A DNA stretch of 64,000 nucleotides from Weissella oryzae SG25 (GTDB lineage Bacteria; Bacillota; Bacilli; Lactobacillales; Lactobacillaceae): assembly GCF_000691805.2 (NCBI RefSeq), contig NZ_DF820489.1, positions 84,612 to 148,611 of the forward strand, written 5' to 3'. The notes beneath the pieces are model-generated. The model made no database searches. It worked only from the letters and a program-made list of their open reading frames with translations, and was not told the origin of the DNA. A program made the position numbers and the translations under genes. Shown here in pieces: positions 34,910-44,387 of this stretch; the stretch's first letter is position 1; every line of letters begins with the position of its first letter.

Positions 34910-35815
34910 TTACTTCTTTTGCATTGCGTGGCCACCAAAGCCATTACGTAGTGCTGAAACAACCTTACCAGTAAAGGTATCTGCTTGCAATGAACGGTTA
35001 CGCATCATCAATGACATTGCAATTACAGGAGCTGGTACTTGTAGGTCCAAAGCTTGTTCTACAGTCCACTTTCCTTCACCAGTAGCAACTACACGACCAG
35101 TGATTTCTTCCAAGTTAGGATCCTTGGCAAATTGTTCCTCAGCCAATTCCATCAACCATGAACGTACAACTGAACCGTGGTTCCACAAAGAAGCAACCTT
35201 TTCGAAATCATAATCGAATTGTGAGGCTTCCAAAATTTCGAAACCTTCACCAATTGCTTGCATCATTCCATACTCGATACCGTTGTGAACCATCTTCAAG
35301 TAGTGACCTGAACCCAAGCGACCAGTGTACAAGTAACCACCTTCTTGGGCGATTGATGCAAACAATGGTTCGATAATCTTCCAAGCTTCAGCATCATCTC
35401 CACCAATCATGAAGTTTCCACCGTTACGGGCACCTGACCATCCACCTGAAGTACCAGCATCAAAGAATTTGATACCAGCAGCAGTTGTCCGCTTGTTTTG
35501 CTCAAGGTTATCCTTGAAGTTTGAATTTCCACCATCGATGATAATATCACCAGCAGTCATCTTTTCAATTAAGTTATCAATTGTTGAGTTAGTTGGGACA
35601 CCAGCTGGTACCATTACCCAAACTACCTTAGGTGATGGCAATTGAGCCAACATATCATCAATATCAGTAGCAGTTGAAACCTTATCTGAATACTCACCAG
35701 CTTCTTTGACAAAGTCCTTGTTCAAATCAAAAGCAACAACTTCGTGACCATTGTCAGTGGCATTCTTTACTAAGTTAAGACCCATCTTACCAAGGCCGAT
35801 CATTGCAAACTTCAT
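34910..35815 (-). CDS. gnd: 6-phosphogluconate dehydrogenase, short (GntZ/YqeC) type
   Basis: 301 residues, the short class of decarboxylating 6PGDH, often NAD-preferring. It turns 6-phosphogluconate into ribulose-5-phosphate. Cofactor motif IGLGKMGLNLV, substrate loop GTSGGWSGARNGG and catalytic [10 protein letters not shown]. Divergent from rpiR across two inverted repeats. Confidence 0.93.
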   Translation of the reverse strand: MKFAMIGLGKMGLNLVKNATDNGHEVVAFDLNKDFVKEAGEYSDKVSTATDIDDMLAQLPSPKVVWVMVPAGVPTNSTIDNLIEKMTAGDIIIDGGNSNFKDNLEQNKRTTAAGIKFFDAGTSGGWSGARNGGNFMIGGDDAEAWKIIEPLFASIAQEGGYLYTGRLGSGHYLKMVHNGIEYGMMQAIGEGFEILEASQFDYDFEKVASLWNHGSVVRSWLMELAEEQFAKDPNLEEITGRVVATGEGKWTVEQALDLQVPAPVIAMSLMMRNRSLQADTFTGKVVSALRNGFGGHAMQKK

Positions 35816-35864
35816 GGTTTATACCTCTTTTTTTATTATCTTTTTTTAGCCAAGATTAGTATAA

Positions 35865-35913
35865 TGCAAATATTTTTCATTTGCAAGCCCTAATGCTGTA
35901 AAATATTTTCACA
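35865..35913. promoter_or_regulatory. two inverted repeats in the gnd-rpiR divergent region
   Basis: TGCAAAT-N7-ATTTGCA (35865-35885) and the near-palindrome TGTAAAATATTTTCACA (35897-35913) sit where both divergent promoters must lie. They are probable binding sites of the RpiR encoded beside them. Confidence 0.55.
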
Positions 35914-35996
35914 GGGTTTAATTAGCTTTGATTGCATTTTTCGGTAATCATTATATATTAGTAATTAAGAACTTGCCAATAAGGAGTAATTGACTC

Positions 35997-36839
35997 ATGC
36001 CACAATCTGGATTTAACCGTATCCGTTCCATGAAAGAACAGCTTAGCGGATCTGATGATAAAATTGCCGCATACATTTTAAAGTATCCAACTGAAGCCCG
36101 CGGTCACACCATCCAGGAAATGGCTGATGCAATTGGCCTTTCAACAGCAACAGTTTCTCGTTTTGTAAAACGAATTGGTTACACATCTTTTCGTGAATTT
36201 TCACTAAGCTTAGTGATTAACAATCCTAGTGATGTAACCTTTTTTGGTGAGATTAATAAAGATGATGATACTGCGGCCATGGTTAAAAAGGTTTTTAGTG
36301 GCGCGCAAAACGCTTTAACTGCAACTGAATCCTTACTCAAAGCTAGCGATTTTGAACTTGCCACTAATTGGCTTATCAATGCTCATCGGGTTGCTCTTTT
36401 TGGTATTGGTGGTTCAGCTCTGGTCGCCTTTAATGGTTACCATAAATTCTTACGAACTCCCCTTGTTGTTGAACAACACCCCGATTATGATGTTCAGCTC
36501 ATGCAGGCAGTGCGTATGCGCTCTGATGATGTCGCAATTGTAATTTCCCACTCAGGCCGTAATCATGATACCCTCACAATTGCACGGCAGTTGAAAAATA
36601 ATCATGTCAAAATCATTGCGATTACAGCCTATCTACAGTCTGAATTAGCCAAGATTGCTGATGTTGTTTTACCTTCTGCCGCTGAGGAAGTCAATATTCG
36701 GAGTGAATCAATGTCATCCTTAATTGCTCAAATGACCATCATTGATAGTCTCTTCACCCTTGTTGGAGTACAGATGGGTGAGAAAACGCAAAATGTCGTT
36801 GATGAAATGCGGACCGCAATCGAGCGCACCCGTGAATAA
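35997..36839 (+). CDS. RpiR/MurR-family regulator of the gnd region
   Basis: 280 residues: HTH at about 15-75 (SDDKIAAYILKYP, IQEMADAIGLSTATVSRFVKRIGY) and a SIS domain (about 120-255, ALFGIGGSALVAF, AIVISHSGRNHDT) that probably senses 6-phosphogluconate or another sugar phosphate. It lies between, and opposite to, two gnd genes. AAGGAG precedes the ATG. Confidence 0.9.
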   Translation: MPQSGFNRIRSMKEQLSGSDDKIAAYILKYPTEARGHTIQEMADAIGLSTATVSRFVKRIGYTSFREFSLSLVINNPSDVTFFGEINKDDDTAAMVKKVFSGAQNALTATESLLKASDFELATNWLINAHRVALFGIGGSALVAFNGYHKFLRTPLVVEQHPDYDVQLMQAVRMRSDDVAIVISHSGRNHDTLTIARQLKNNHVKIIAITAYLQSELAKIADVVLPSAAEEVNIRSESMSSLIAQMTIIDSLFTLVGVQMGEKTQNVVDEMRTAIERTRE

Positions 36840-36842
36840 CTA

Positions 36843-36886
36843 AAAAGCCACCCTAAAGTTGTAACCTTAGGGTGGCTTTCTTTTAC
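36843..36886. terminator. bidirectional terminator
   Basis: AAGCCACCCTAA and TTAGGGTGGCTT, shared by the convergent rpiR and long gnd genes. Confidence 0.9.
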
Positions 36887-36926
36887 ATTAATTTATTAAC
36901 TAATACCATAACTTTAAATTATCGCA

Positions 36927-38360
36927 TTAAGCCTCAGTATACCAAGTATAATGGAAGGCCTCACCACGTGGTGCATCAACACGCTCATAAGTGTGTGCAC
37001 CGAAGTAGTCACGTTGTGCTTGAATCAAGTTAGCAGGCAATACTTCTGAGCGGTATGAGTCATAGTAAGCAATTGCCGCTGACAATGATGGTGTTGGTAT
37101 ACCAGCCGCAACACCCAAGGCAACAACTCGACGAGCTGCTGCTTGATACTCCATTGCAATATTGCTAAAGTAGCTGTTCAAAAGCAAATTATGCAAATCA
37201 GTGTCTTCATTGTAAGCATCGGTAATCCGTTGCAAGAATTGAGCTCGGATGATTGCGCCGGCACGCCATAGTTGAGCTAGCTCACCAAATGGCAAATTCC
37301 AGTCATATTCATCAGAAGCCATCCGCAATTGATCGAATCCTTGGGCATACGACATCACCTTACCAAAATAAAGGGCCTTACGAATATCTTCAATGGTCTG
37401 AGCAGAATCTCCAGTAAAGTTAAAGTCTGGGCCACTCAAAACTTGACTAGCTGCCAAACGATCATCCTTCATGGCTGAAATATAACGTGCATAAACAGAT
37501 TCTGTAATCAATGACTGTGGTGCACCAACATTTAAGGCTGATTGAGAAGACCACTTACCAGTTCCCTTGTTACCAGCTCGATCCAAAATCATGTCAACGA
37601 TTGGCTTATTTGACCCGTGATCATCCTTACGTGTCAAAATATCAGCAGTGATTTCAATTAGGTACGAATTCAACTCACCTTTATTCCAATCAGCAAAGGT
37701 AGCTGCTAATTGCTCCGCATCTAAGCCCAAAACACGCTTCAAAATATCATATGACTCAGCAATTAACTGCATATCACCATACTCAATTCCATTGTGAACC
37801 ATCTTCACATAATGTCCGGCTCCATCTGGGCCAATATAAGTAACTGTTGGCTTACCATCTTCTGGTGCCTTAGCTGCAATTTGCTTTAAGATTGGCTCAA
37901 CTAGGTCATAAGCGGCCTTTTGTCCACCTGGCATCAAAGAAGGGCCTTCCAAGGCACCCAATTCGCCACCAGACACACCCATACCAATAAAGTTGATGCC
38001 TGAATCAGCTAAATACTTTGAACGGCGTACAGTATCCTCATAGAAAGTATTACCACCATCGATTAGAATGTCGCCTTTTTCTAGGAAGGGCAATAATTCC
38101 TCAATAACTGCATCAGTTCCAGCACCGGCCTTAACCATTAGCATGATTCGACGAGGCTTTTTAATACTTGCTACAAATTCCTCAACCGTATAGCTTGGTA
38201 CAAACTGCTTGTCAGCATGTTTCTCAATCAAATCCTTTGTTCGTCCTTCAGAACGATTATAAACCGCTACCTTATAACCACGTGATTCTACGTTAAGTGC
38301 CAAATTTCGACCCATAACTGCTAATCCAACAACACCAAAATCTGCCGAAGCATCTGTCAT
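36927..38360 (-). CDS. gndA: 6-phosphogluconate dehydrogenase, long NADP type
   Basis: 477 residues, the classical homodimeric 6PGDH of the oxidative pentose phosphate and phosphoketolase routes. Motifs [20 protein letters not shown] (Arg for NADP), [31 protein letters not shown] and the C-terminal tail SARYD-like region with [17 protein letters not shown] precedes the ATG at 38360. Confidence 0.96.
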   Translation of the reverse strand: MTDASADFGVVGLAVMGRNLALNVESRGYKVAVYNRSEGRTKDLIEKHADKQFVPSYTVEEFVASIKKPRRIMLMVKAGAGTDAVIEELLPFLEKGDILIDGGNTFYEDTVRRSKYLADSGINFIGMGVSGGELGALEGPSLMPGGQKAAYDLVEPILKQIAAKAPEDGKPTVTYIGPDGAGHYVKMVHNGIEYGDMQLIAESYDILKRVLGLDAEQLAATFADWNKGELNSYLIEITADILTRKDDHGSNKPIVDMILDRAGNKGTGKWSSQSALNVGAPQSLITESVYARYISAMKDDRLAASQVLSGPDFNFTGDSAQTIEDIRKALYFGKVMSYAQGFDQLRMASDEYDWNLPFGELAQLWRAGAIIRAQFLQRITDAYNEDTDLHNLLLNSYFSNIAMEYQAAARRVVALGVAAGIPTPSLSAAIAYYDSYRSEVLPANLIQAQRDYFGAHTYERVDAPRGEAFHYTWYTEA

Positions 38361-38451
38361 AATATTAACCTCCATCCTCTTATATTTTAATTATACACTC
38401 CTTTGAAAAACATGATTAATGACTTCATGCTTCACTTAGCTAGCAACCCAA

Positions 38452-39105
38452 TTAGTTCAAACTGATATTTGTCAGCTGTGCCAACCAAAGGGCGTTCTCT
38501 GGCACTTCATCCAAAGAACTCACTTGTGGTACCGTTTGGTAAACCACTGCCACATTATCCCAATTGATTGTCCCAGCTTTTTTAAAACTACGAGCCAACT
38601 GCTCAACTTGATCGGTTGTAATCTGTGCTAGACGCTTTGCATCACTCGCAAAAGAACTTAAAAACCAATTTAAACTAAGCTGTTTAGCCAAAGCATCAAC
38701 CCAATTAGCTTGGTTAGCTGTCACTAATTTAATTCTAGTAGTAAGCGGAACTAACGGTAGTTCTTTTTTAAGAAATTTTTCAAAAGCACTATGGTTACGA
38801 TCAACCAGTAAAAAAAACTGCCAAGGGACTTGGTTAGCAATTGCACTAAGGGCCTGCAAGTTATTTTGATTTCCATCCCAAAGGTTACCAGTTCCTTGAT
38901 CTAGCCAGACTGCTAGCCAACGCTGCATAGTTGTTTGAACAACTGCCGGTTGCCGATTTCCTTGCGTTAAATAATAGCGAACTTGCATAAAATCCGCCAA
39001 CTTATCAAGGGTTAGCTGACCATTAACTTGTTTACCCGCCTTTTGATGAAACTGGCTGATTTTTTTTAATTTACTACTTCCAGCAAAATTGCCCTGCTTA
39101 ACCAT
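38452..39105 (-). CDS. hypothetical protein (217 aa)
   Basis: A soluble protein, Gln/Leu/Lys rich, with no recognised motif, signal or membrane segment. It has a TAGGA-type SD. It is the last chromosomal gene before the prophage and may border the integration site. Confidence 0.6.
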   Translation of the reverse strand: MVKQGNFAGSSKLKKISQFHQKAGKQVNGQLTLDKLADFMQVRYYLTQGNRQPAVVQTTMQRWLAVWLDQGTGNLWDGNQNNLQALSAIANQVPWQFFLLVDRNHSAFEKFLKKELPLVPLTTRIKLVTANQANWVDALAKQLSLNWFLSSFASDAKRLAQITTDQVEQLARSFKKAGTINWDNVAVVYQTVPQVSSLDEVPENALWLAQLTNISLN

Positions 39106-39192
39106 AATTTTAGTTCCTATCTACCTTTTCACTTTATAAATGTACTACCATTATAACGATGTTAATTACTTGTAAACAAAAAATTGCAAAAT

Positions 39193-39228
39193 AAAAGTCC
39201 TTGACCATTACGGTTCAAGGACTTTTTT
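39193..39228. terminator. terminator at the prophage edge
   Basis: AAAGTCCTTGA and TCAAGGACTTT with T6 on the plus strand and TTTT on the minus strand, between the last host gene and the prophage. Confidence 0.85.
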
Positions 39229-39279
39229 GATGCCGACTATAGGATTTTTCTTACCTATATATATGCGATTTAAAAGTCC

Positions 39280-39312
39280 TTTGTAGCAAATTTGCAGCAA
39301 ATTTGTAGCAAG
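39280..39312. repeat. three tandem 11-bp repeats near the presumed att site
   Basis: TTTGTAGCAAA, TTTGCAGCAAA and TTTGTAGCAAG follow one another without gap just outside the first phage gene. They may be integrase arm sites or part of the attachment site. The other prophage end is not in the window. Confidence 0.4.
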
Positions 39313-39339
39313 TTTTTCAGCCGCTCTTCTGAGTGGCTT

Positions 39340-39573
39340 TTATTTTTCATTTAAATCATCTAACCGTTTTTCAGCTTGTTCAATAATTTCAGCTAATTCC
39401 TCAACAGTAGCATATTCAGAAATGAACGTTTTGCCGTGACTTTTATAATTAGTCCGTCTAGTACGTTCTCTGTTTTTTTCACGATACCGCTTATTTGCTT
39501 CATTCTGTGCGTTGGTCGTCCCATCAGTATACTTTCTAGGGCGACCAACAGATTTCTTTTCTCCGTCAGCCAT
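39340..39573 (-). CDS. small phage protein with AT-hook-like motif (77 aa)
   Basis: A highly charged protein with KKSVGRPRKYTDG (GRP-type minor-groove motif) followed by an Arg/Lys stretch and a C-terminal helix EELAEIIEQAEKRLDDL. Possibly DNA-binding. Last gene of the prophage on this side; GAGGCGG is its SD. Confidence 0.6.
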   Translation of the reverse strand: MADGEKKSVGRPRKYTDGTTNAQNEANKRYREKNRERTRRTNYKSHGKTFISEYATVEELAEIIEQAEKRLDDLNEK

Positions 39574-39575
39574 AA

Positions 39576-39803
39576 TTAAACCGCCTCTAATATTGTGATA
39601 ATTTGGAATACTAACTGTATAAGTAAAACTACTCCCAAAGCAATTAATATCCCTCTGTGACTTTGTCTATATCTTATAACAGACCATGTGATTCCAGCAA
39701 TGTCTACAACAATCATGAACCATGGGTTATTAATTCTAAACAATGTCATAACCAGTCCCAAAATAAATAAACTAGCAATTATCCAATCAATAATTTTATT
39801 CAT
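39576..39803 (-). CDS. small phage membrane protein (75 aa)
   Basis: Three hydrophobic stretches (about 5-22, 29-42 and 50-72) and little else; function unknown. Two bp from the next gene, so probably translated together. Confidence 0.6.
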   Translation of the reverse strand: MNKIIDWIIASLFILGLVMTLFRINNPWFMIVVDIAGITWSVIRYRQSHRGILIALGVVLLIQLVFQIITILEAV

Positions 39804-39871
39804 CTATATGTTATGATATGAGTACACCAAACAAGGCGCTCTCAGTCGCCTAAATCTGGTTCAAAAGCTTT

Positions 39872-39979
39872 CTAATGCCAATGCTTGTCTACTAACCATT
39901 CGAGGACTTGGATAATTCCGAATGCGATAGTTATCTTAGCTTCTGCGCTTAGGGGCTTTTTCTTTTTCCGCTTACTCAT
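39872..39979 (-). CDS. small basic phage peptide (35 aa)
   Basis: MSKRKKKKPLSAEAK is followed by a hydrophobic helix. AGGAG lies 7 nt before the ATG and a promoter lies upstream. Its position after the lysis genes suggests a lysogeny-expressed small gene. The remaining bases of 39804-40234 hold a promoter and a terminator. Confidence 0.6.
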   Translation of the reverse strand: MSKRKKKKPLSAEAKITIAFGIIQVLEWLVDKHWH

Positions 39980-40007
39980 ATCTTCTCCTTTCCTAATCAA
40001 TATAATA

Positions 40008-40036
40008 ATTATAACACGACTATTATATAAATACAA
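40008..40036 (-). promoter_or_regulatory. promoter of the small post-lysis genes
   Basis: TTGTAT, 17 bp, TATAAT on the minus strand, downstream of the lysin terminator. It can express the three small genes from the silent prophage. Confidence 0.6.
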
Positions 40037-40060
40037 TGAAATTCATGATTATATCCAAAT

Positions 40061-40108
40061 AAAAAAAGCCTCACCAAGTAGAAATTAATCTACCTAGTGA
40101 GGCTTTTC
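40061..40108. terminator. late operon terminator after endolysin
   Basis: AAAAGCCTCACTAGGTAGA pairs with TCTACTTGGTGAGGCTTTT, with T-run on the minus strand. Confidence 0.9.
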
Positions 40109-40234
40109 TTGTTGATTAAAATGGGTGTAATAATCAATTGTCGTTTATTCAATTGCACTTAGGAGTATGCTGTGAATGTTAAGTAGTTGGGTTGCTACTA
40201 AAACACATGATATTCCTAGTTGCTTAACTCAAGT

Positions 40235-41251
40235 TTAAATCTTAGTAAGCGTTGTAGCATCTAACCAAAGTGTACCATATCCGTCTGTATCAACCTTAAC
40301 GCCATTTGATTCAGCATTGACTTCTAAGACCGTCCACGGCTCTGTCTTCTTGAATTTAGCATATGAGCCCACTTGTAAGACTTGGTCTTGTCCTTCAGCG
40401 GATAAAGTCCCAACAGTTACTTCATCAACCAATGCTGCTGGCACTCCGTTATTTTCCCAAATTCCGTCAGTTCCACCAGCTAACTCATTAGAAATGAACT
40501 CATCACGACTTGCGGACAGTTCGTCAACCCGATAAATTTGGTCAGCGAAACTAAAATTATCACCGACGTTTAATACCTGGTCTACAACCTTATTTGGTTG
40601 TGGTTGAGGGCCGTTATTAATATCTGGGTTAGCTGTGTCCTTACCGGCGAACTTATGCCAGGCATCAGCATCCATGTAGGCAATATCTAAGTCCAGATTG
40701 CCAGCGTAACCATTCAAAGCACCGCTTGAACTGTATTGGAACAACGCTGGTTGGCCCCAAACTCCCCAACCGGTGTCGTCAGTCCATGGGTCGCTAAGAT
40801 AGCCTGTCCGGGCATAATTAGCGTATTGAGCAGCCCACAAGCCATACTCTGGCGCTACAGCCGACCAATCCATTTGATTAATCGTGCACTTTGACATGTA
40901 AATCAATGGTGCAACACCCGTTAGCTCCTTAACACGGTCTAAGAATACCTTAGCCCCGTTTGAACCTAACGCTAATCCACCAGCTTCGAAGTCTAACACT
41001 AGCACTGCTTCACCAACATAACCATCAACGTTATTAACAAAGAACTCTGCTTGTGCTCGTGGGTCATCTGCTGTCATAAAGTGATAGACGCCTAACAGCT
41101 TGCCGGCCGTCTTTGCTTGTTGATAATGTTGGTCAGCTACTGGGTTAATGTAATCAAGTCCCTCAGTTGCTTTTACAATAACAAAATCTGCACCAATTAA
41201 ACCTGCGTTTAAGTCTGCTTGATAATTTGAAATATCAATACCATTTAACAT
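40235..41251 (-). CDS. phage endolysin, GH25 lysozyme with cell-wall-binding tail
   Basis: 338 residues. GH25 muramidase at residues 3-205: GIDISNYQ, catalytic acids in VLDFEAGG and YMSKCT strand, LFQYSSSG. A linker follows, then residues 225-338 with two similar SH3/LysM-like modules (QVLNVGDNFSF; QVLQVGSYAKF). It cuts host peptidoglycan at the end of the lytic cycle. Overlaps the holin gene by one base. Confidence 0.93.
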   Translation of the reverse strand: MLNGIDISNYQADLNAGLIGADFVIVKATEGLDYINPVADQHYQQAKTAGKLLGVYHFMTADDPRAQAEFFVNNVDGYVGEAVLVLDFEAGGLALGSNGAKVFLDRVKELTGVAPLIYMSKCTINQMDWSAVAPEYGLWAAQYANYARTGYLSDPWTDDTGWGVWGQPALFQYSSSGALNGYAGNLDLDIAYMDADAWHKFAGKDTANPDINNGPQPQPNKVVDQVLNVGDNFSFADQIYRVDELSASRDEFISNELAGGTDGIWENNGVPAALVDEVTVGTLSAEGQDQVLQVGSYAKFKKTEPWTVLEVNAESNGVKVDTDGYGTLWLDATTLTKI

Positions 41252-41553
41252 TATGCTTCCTCCTTAATAGTCTTGTTTGCCTTTAGCAATACTGCTTTAA
41301 TTTGTTCATCAGAAAAGCGCCCCTGCAAATTATTTGCTGCGAGGCGCTTTTGAATGAATGTCGTTGCTAAACCAATATTTTCGCCAGTTTGATTATCAGC
41401 CCAAGTAATTGCTTGTTGGGCCCATGTTGCTAGCATTAACAAATTCTGATTCTTGGTATGTGCTTTAATTGCCTTAATTGCAAATAAAGCAACAGCCGTT
41501 AGCATTCCACTATTATATAGAAAGAATAATATATCAGTTAGATTATTTTTCAC
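41251..41553 (-). CDS. phage holin, LLH family
   Basis: 100 residues: one N-terminal TM (about 5-27), then an amphipathic helical region ANNLQGRFSDEQIKAVLLKA typical of LLH-type holins. It permeabilises the membrane for the endolysin encoded next. Confidence 0.85.
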   Translation of the reverse strand: MKNNLTDILFFLYNSGMLTAVALFAIKAIKAHTKNQNLLMLATWAQQAITWADNQTGENIGLATTFIQKRLAANNLQGRFSDEQIKAVLLKANKTIKEEA

Positions 41554-41761
41554 TTTCAGTCTCCTTAAGTTCTAATACATAAATGCGTTTCTCGTGATTA
41601 TCTAATCGTTCGTCAGTAGTATGTTCAAGCCGATTAAAATTATTGCCTAATCTATCCATCGGGTCTTTCACATACGTTTTTAAAATCCAAGCTAACGCTC
41701 CCAAGCTAGGTCCGATTATGCCAATCCACCCGATTGCATCATGCGGCCAAAAATCCCCCAT
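41543..41761 (-). CDS. phage membrane protein of the lysis module (72 aa)
   Basis: One TM at about 10-28, then a coiled coil (RLGNNFNRLEHTTDERLDNHEKRI). The layout is like XhlA-type holin partners but with the TM at the N-terminus. Overlaps the holin start by 11 bp. Confidence 0.7.
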   Translation of the reverse strand: MGDFWPHDAIGWIGIIGPSLGALAWILKTYVKDPMDRLGNNFNRLEHTTDERLDNHEKRIYVLELKETESEK

Positions 41762-41777
41762 TTATTTTCCTTTCTTA

Positions 41778-41894
41778 CTATTCAATAATTGATTTATATT
41801 GTTCATCTGTCAGCAAGCCTGCCTGATGATAGAAGGCAACCTTATCAGTAGTAATCCAGTTCTTTTCATACCATTCTTTAATTTGTTGAAACAT
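41778..41894 (-). CDS. XkdX family protein (38 aa)
   Basis: A 38-residue peptide with the XkdX pattern: IKEWYEKNWITTDKVA, then GLLTDEQYKSII. Universal small phage protein of unknown role beside tail and lysis genes. GGAGG precedes the ATG; overlaps the gene upstream. Confidence 0.8.
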   Translation of the reverse strand: MFQQIKEWYEKNWITTDKVAFYHQAGLLTDEQYKSIIE

Positions 41895-42186
41895 CTGGAG
41901 TACCTCCCTCTATCTTGTTAATCTTGTCATTTAACGTTGCAACTTGAGCTAATAAATCCATTTTAAATAAGTCGTCTGCTTGTGGTTTTTGGCTTTCTAA
42001 CCACTTTTCATACTCAAATGGGTCCCAATCCCGCCAAGTATTAGTTTCAGGTTGGTAAATACGTAAATACCAAACATCTTGAATATTTGCTTCACTGGGC
42101 TCAACCTCTGTAAAACAATTATCAATTGGCTTATCAATCGACATGCCAATATATTTTTTTGTCTTTTGGTCATATAAATAATTCAT
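41878..42186 (-). CDS. phage protein, tail fibre-associated (102 aa)
   Basis: A soluble protein with YDQKTKKYIG at the start, a central WYLRIYQPETNTWRDWDP and a C-terminal coiled coil. Seen between fibre and XkdX genes in related phages; no known function. GGAGG fits the ATG at 42186 better than the one three codons earlier. Confidence 0.65.
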   Translation of the reverse strand: MNYLYDQKTKKYIGMSIDKPIDNCFTEVEPSEANIQDVWYLRIYQPETNTWRDWDPFEYEKWLESQKPQADDLFKMDLLAQVATLNDKINKIEGGTPDVSTN

Positions 42187-42198
42187 TGCATGCACCTC

Positions 42199-43086
42199 CT
42201 AAGCAATTATTGGCCACTCACCATAGCCCGTCCCTTTAAACTCCTCAGAACCAAAATTCTTTATCGTTCCGTCACTTTGTACCGTCAACACTCGATTTTC
42301 GTAATAAGAACGGATAATTGCTTCTGTCATATTTGGAACTTTATTAATAACATAGGTTGGCACATAATCAGATGGTATTGATTCAGTAGATTGTTGCCCG
42401 CCGCCTAATCCTTGTGTGACATTAACGATACGAGCAATTACATTATTACCGGTTCTTACGAGGTTAATTGCACTTTTAAATGGTCCCTCAACAGTTACAT
42501 TCATTGTCCCTGAGTATGCAGTCCAAATGGTTGCTCTACCTGCATGAATAGTCCGAGTAAACGCCCATCCTGTATAAGTCTTTAAGTCTTGCTGAATCAT
42601 CGTTCCTTTAGCATCGGCCGTTACAGTCAAAATAAAAGCATGACCAGTTTCAATACTAGGATTAGTAATCCCGTTCAAAACAGTTGCTGCGTTATCACCA
42701 CTATCATAGATGCCCGGTGTTGTGTAGTTGTTCAAGTTAGCCTTAGCGGGAATGAGTGTAGCAATCATTTCACCAGATGTACGCTTCCAATCACTAATTA
42801 AGCCTTCCTGAATACTAGCATGCCATTCAGTGTTTGCCTTTAAATCGTGCATTGCGATATATCCTGCCTTATCATCAGACATTGGTTTGACTGTAACCAC
42901 TGCTTTCCCCTTAAAAGGTGCATTTGTCATATCGATATCTTCTACCGACCAAGTTCCGGCATACATATCTAGATTTTTAGCTACGTCCGCTAAATCAGTA
43001 AACAAAGCTGGTTGTACCAAAACGTTGCTTGCTACTGGGTAAATTTGATTTCCGTCTTTATCAGCTAATACTGCTTTTTGTCCCAT
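42199..43086 (-). CDS. tail fibre / receptor-binding protein with pyocin-knob-like modules
   Basis: 295 residues. The middle holds the knob pattern NLNNYTTPGIYDSGDNAA...NGITNPSI and KTYTGWAFTRTIHAGRATIW. It probably forms the distal fibre or baseplate tip that binds the host surface. 14 bp from the collagen-like gene upstream. Confidence 0.75.
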   Translation of the reverse strand: MGQKAVLADKDGNQIYPVASNVLVQPALFTDLADVAKNLDMYAGTWSVEDIDMTNAPFKGKAVVTVKPMSDDKAGYIAMHDLKANTEWHASIQEGLISDWKRTSGEMIATLIPAKANLNNYTTPGIYDSGDNAATVLNGITNPSIETGHAFILTVTADAKGTMIQQDLKTYTGWAFTRTIHAGRATIWTAYSGTMNVTVEGPFKSAINLVRTGNNVIARIVNVTQGLGGGQQSTESIPSDYVPTYVINKVPNMTEAIIRSYYENRVLTVQSDGTIKNFGSEEFKGTGYGEWPIIA

Positions 43087-43100
43087 ATTGTTTCTCCTTA

Positions 43101-43778
43101 TTATTTCTTTACAGCTCCCAAACCTTCTACATCTTTACCTGACCAAATACCAAGCTGATAAGCAATCTTAATAACGCTGATTTGCTTGGCATCATATGGG
43201 CCGCCTGAAATACCAAGAGTTGCTTTACTCCAGTCGTAGTTGTCTAAACTATTAACTGGATTGGTTATTGTTGCTCGTCCCCAATAGCCTAACTTACCCG
43301 GAGCTGCCTTTTTCCACGTTTCAATAGAAATCATGCCCCAAGCCATTTTTAAAAGATTACCGGTAATAGGATAATCATCAAGCGAATTACTCCAGCCTCC
43401 AGCAAAGCCCCAACCATAAACCGTATTAGCCTTTTCACCTGGATGAGCCGGATAATCATCTAATGTCATGTAAGAACCGTTATCAAATACGATTCGCCAT
43501 GGGTCAGCTTCACGGTCAATAAAACATGCCATTGGTCCACTCTTTCGAATGATAATGCCATATTCATTGGTGGTGCTACCAGTCCCAGTAGCATCCTTTC
43601 CATCCTTACCTGCTTCTCCAGCAGGCCCAGCCGGTCCAGCAGGGCCTCTAGGGCCCGGAACGCCTCTGATTTTGTCTAAACCAAGAACTTGATCAACAGT
43701 TGTTGCTGGAAAAACCTGCCGAAAATTACCGTCTTTATCTTGTTGTAGTAAGCGTGTCCCATCGAATTCAAGTGACAT
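43101..43778 (-). CDS. phage structural protein with collagen-like segment
   Basis: 225 residues. Residues 39-62 are Gly-X-Y repeats (GVPGPRGPAGPAGPAGEAGK), which trimerise fibres. A globular C-terminal domain follows. Fibre or baseplate part; immediately after the next upstream gene. Confidence 0.75.
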   Translation of the reverse strand: MSLEFDGTRLLQQDKDGNFRQVFPATTVDQVLGLDKIRGVPGPRGPAGPAGPAGEAGKDGKDATGTGSTTNEYGIIIRKSGPMACFIDREADPWRIVFDNGSYMTLDDYPAHPGEKANTVYGWGFAGGWSNSLDDYPITGNLLKMAWGMISIETWKKAAPGKLGYWGRATITNPVNSLDNYDWSKATLGISGGPYDAKQISVIKIAYQLGIWSGKDVEGLGAVKK

Positions 43779-44384
43779 TTACTGTACCTTCCTTTCGATT
43801 GAAATATCCGTAGTTCTTAATGTGCGATAAGCCAATTTAATTTCATCTGTATCAATTGTTTGTCCTAAAACTTTGTAACTAATATCTTTACCGCCTGTTG
43901 TTAAGTCAACTACTTGCAATAAATAATCGTACGCAAATTTTTTGTTCATTGGTCGATGTTGAATATTAGCTAACTCGATTGCATCTAAACGTTCTTTTAA
44001 AACTGTATGCTCTGTCCCATCAAGCGATTTTCTTGCATCAATTACTTCTGAATCAGCGGTAACTCCCGCAATTGCCTTATGGAATTCGTCAACGTATTTA
44101 TTAATATCGCCATCATATTGGCGCTTAATATTATCAGTGTCATCTTGCCAATCTTGTGCTAACTGGTCTACTTTATGTTCCAGCTGTTTATAACTATCCT
44201 GGTCATCAGCAAATATATTGCCGGCAAGTTCCACAGCTAGTGCCATAGACTCACGCACATCAACACCGTACATTTTGGTACGGATATAATTCGCTAGCTT
44301 AATGATTTCTGGTGATAGCTTATTTTGATTAATATTGATCTCACCATTGACAATATGAGTGTCATCTCTATAATCTACTGTCAT
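43779..44384 (-). CDS. phage baseplate-region protein (201 aa)
   Basis: The N-terminal half (INQNKLSPEIIKLANYIRTKMYGVDVRESMA) is typical of proteins between Tal and fibre genes in Lactobacillus phages. A coiled coil (about 70-110) and a C-terminal domain follow. A baseplate or fibre-attachment role is inferred. Confidence 0.65.
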   Translation of the reverse strand: MTVDYRDDTHIVNGEININQNKLSPEIIKLANYIRTKMYGVDVRESMALAVELAGNIFADDQDSYKQLEHKVDQLAQDWQDDTDNIKRQYDGDINKYVDEFHKAIAGVTADSEVIDARKSLDGTEHTVLKERLDAIELANIQHRPMNKKFAYDYLLQVVDLTTGGKDISYKVLGQTIDTDEIKLAYRTLRTTDISIERKVQ

Positions 44385-44387
44385 TTA

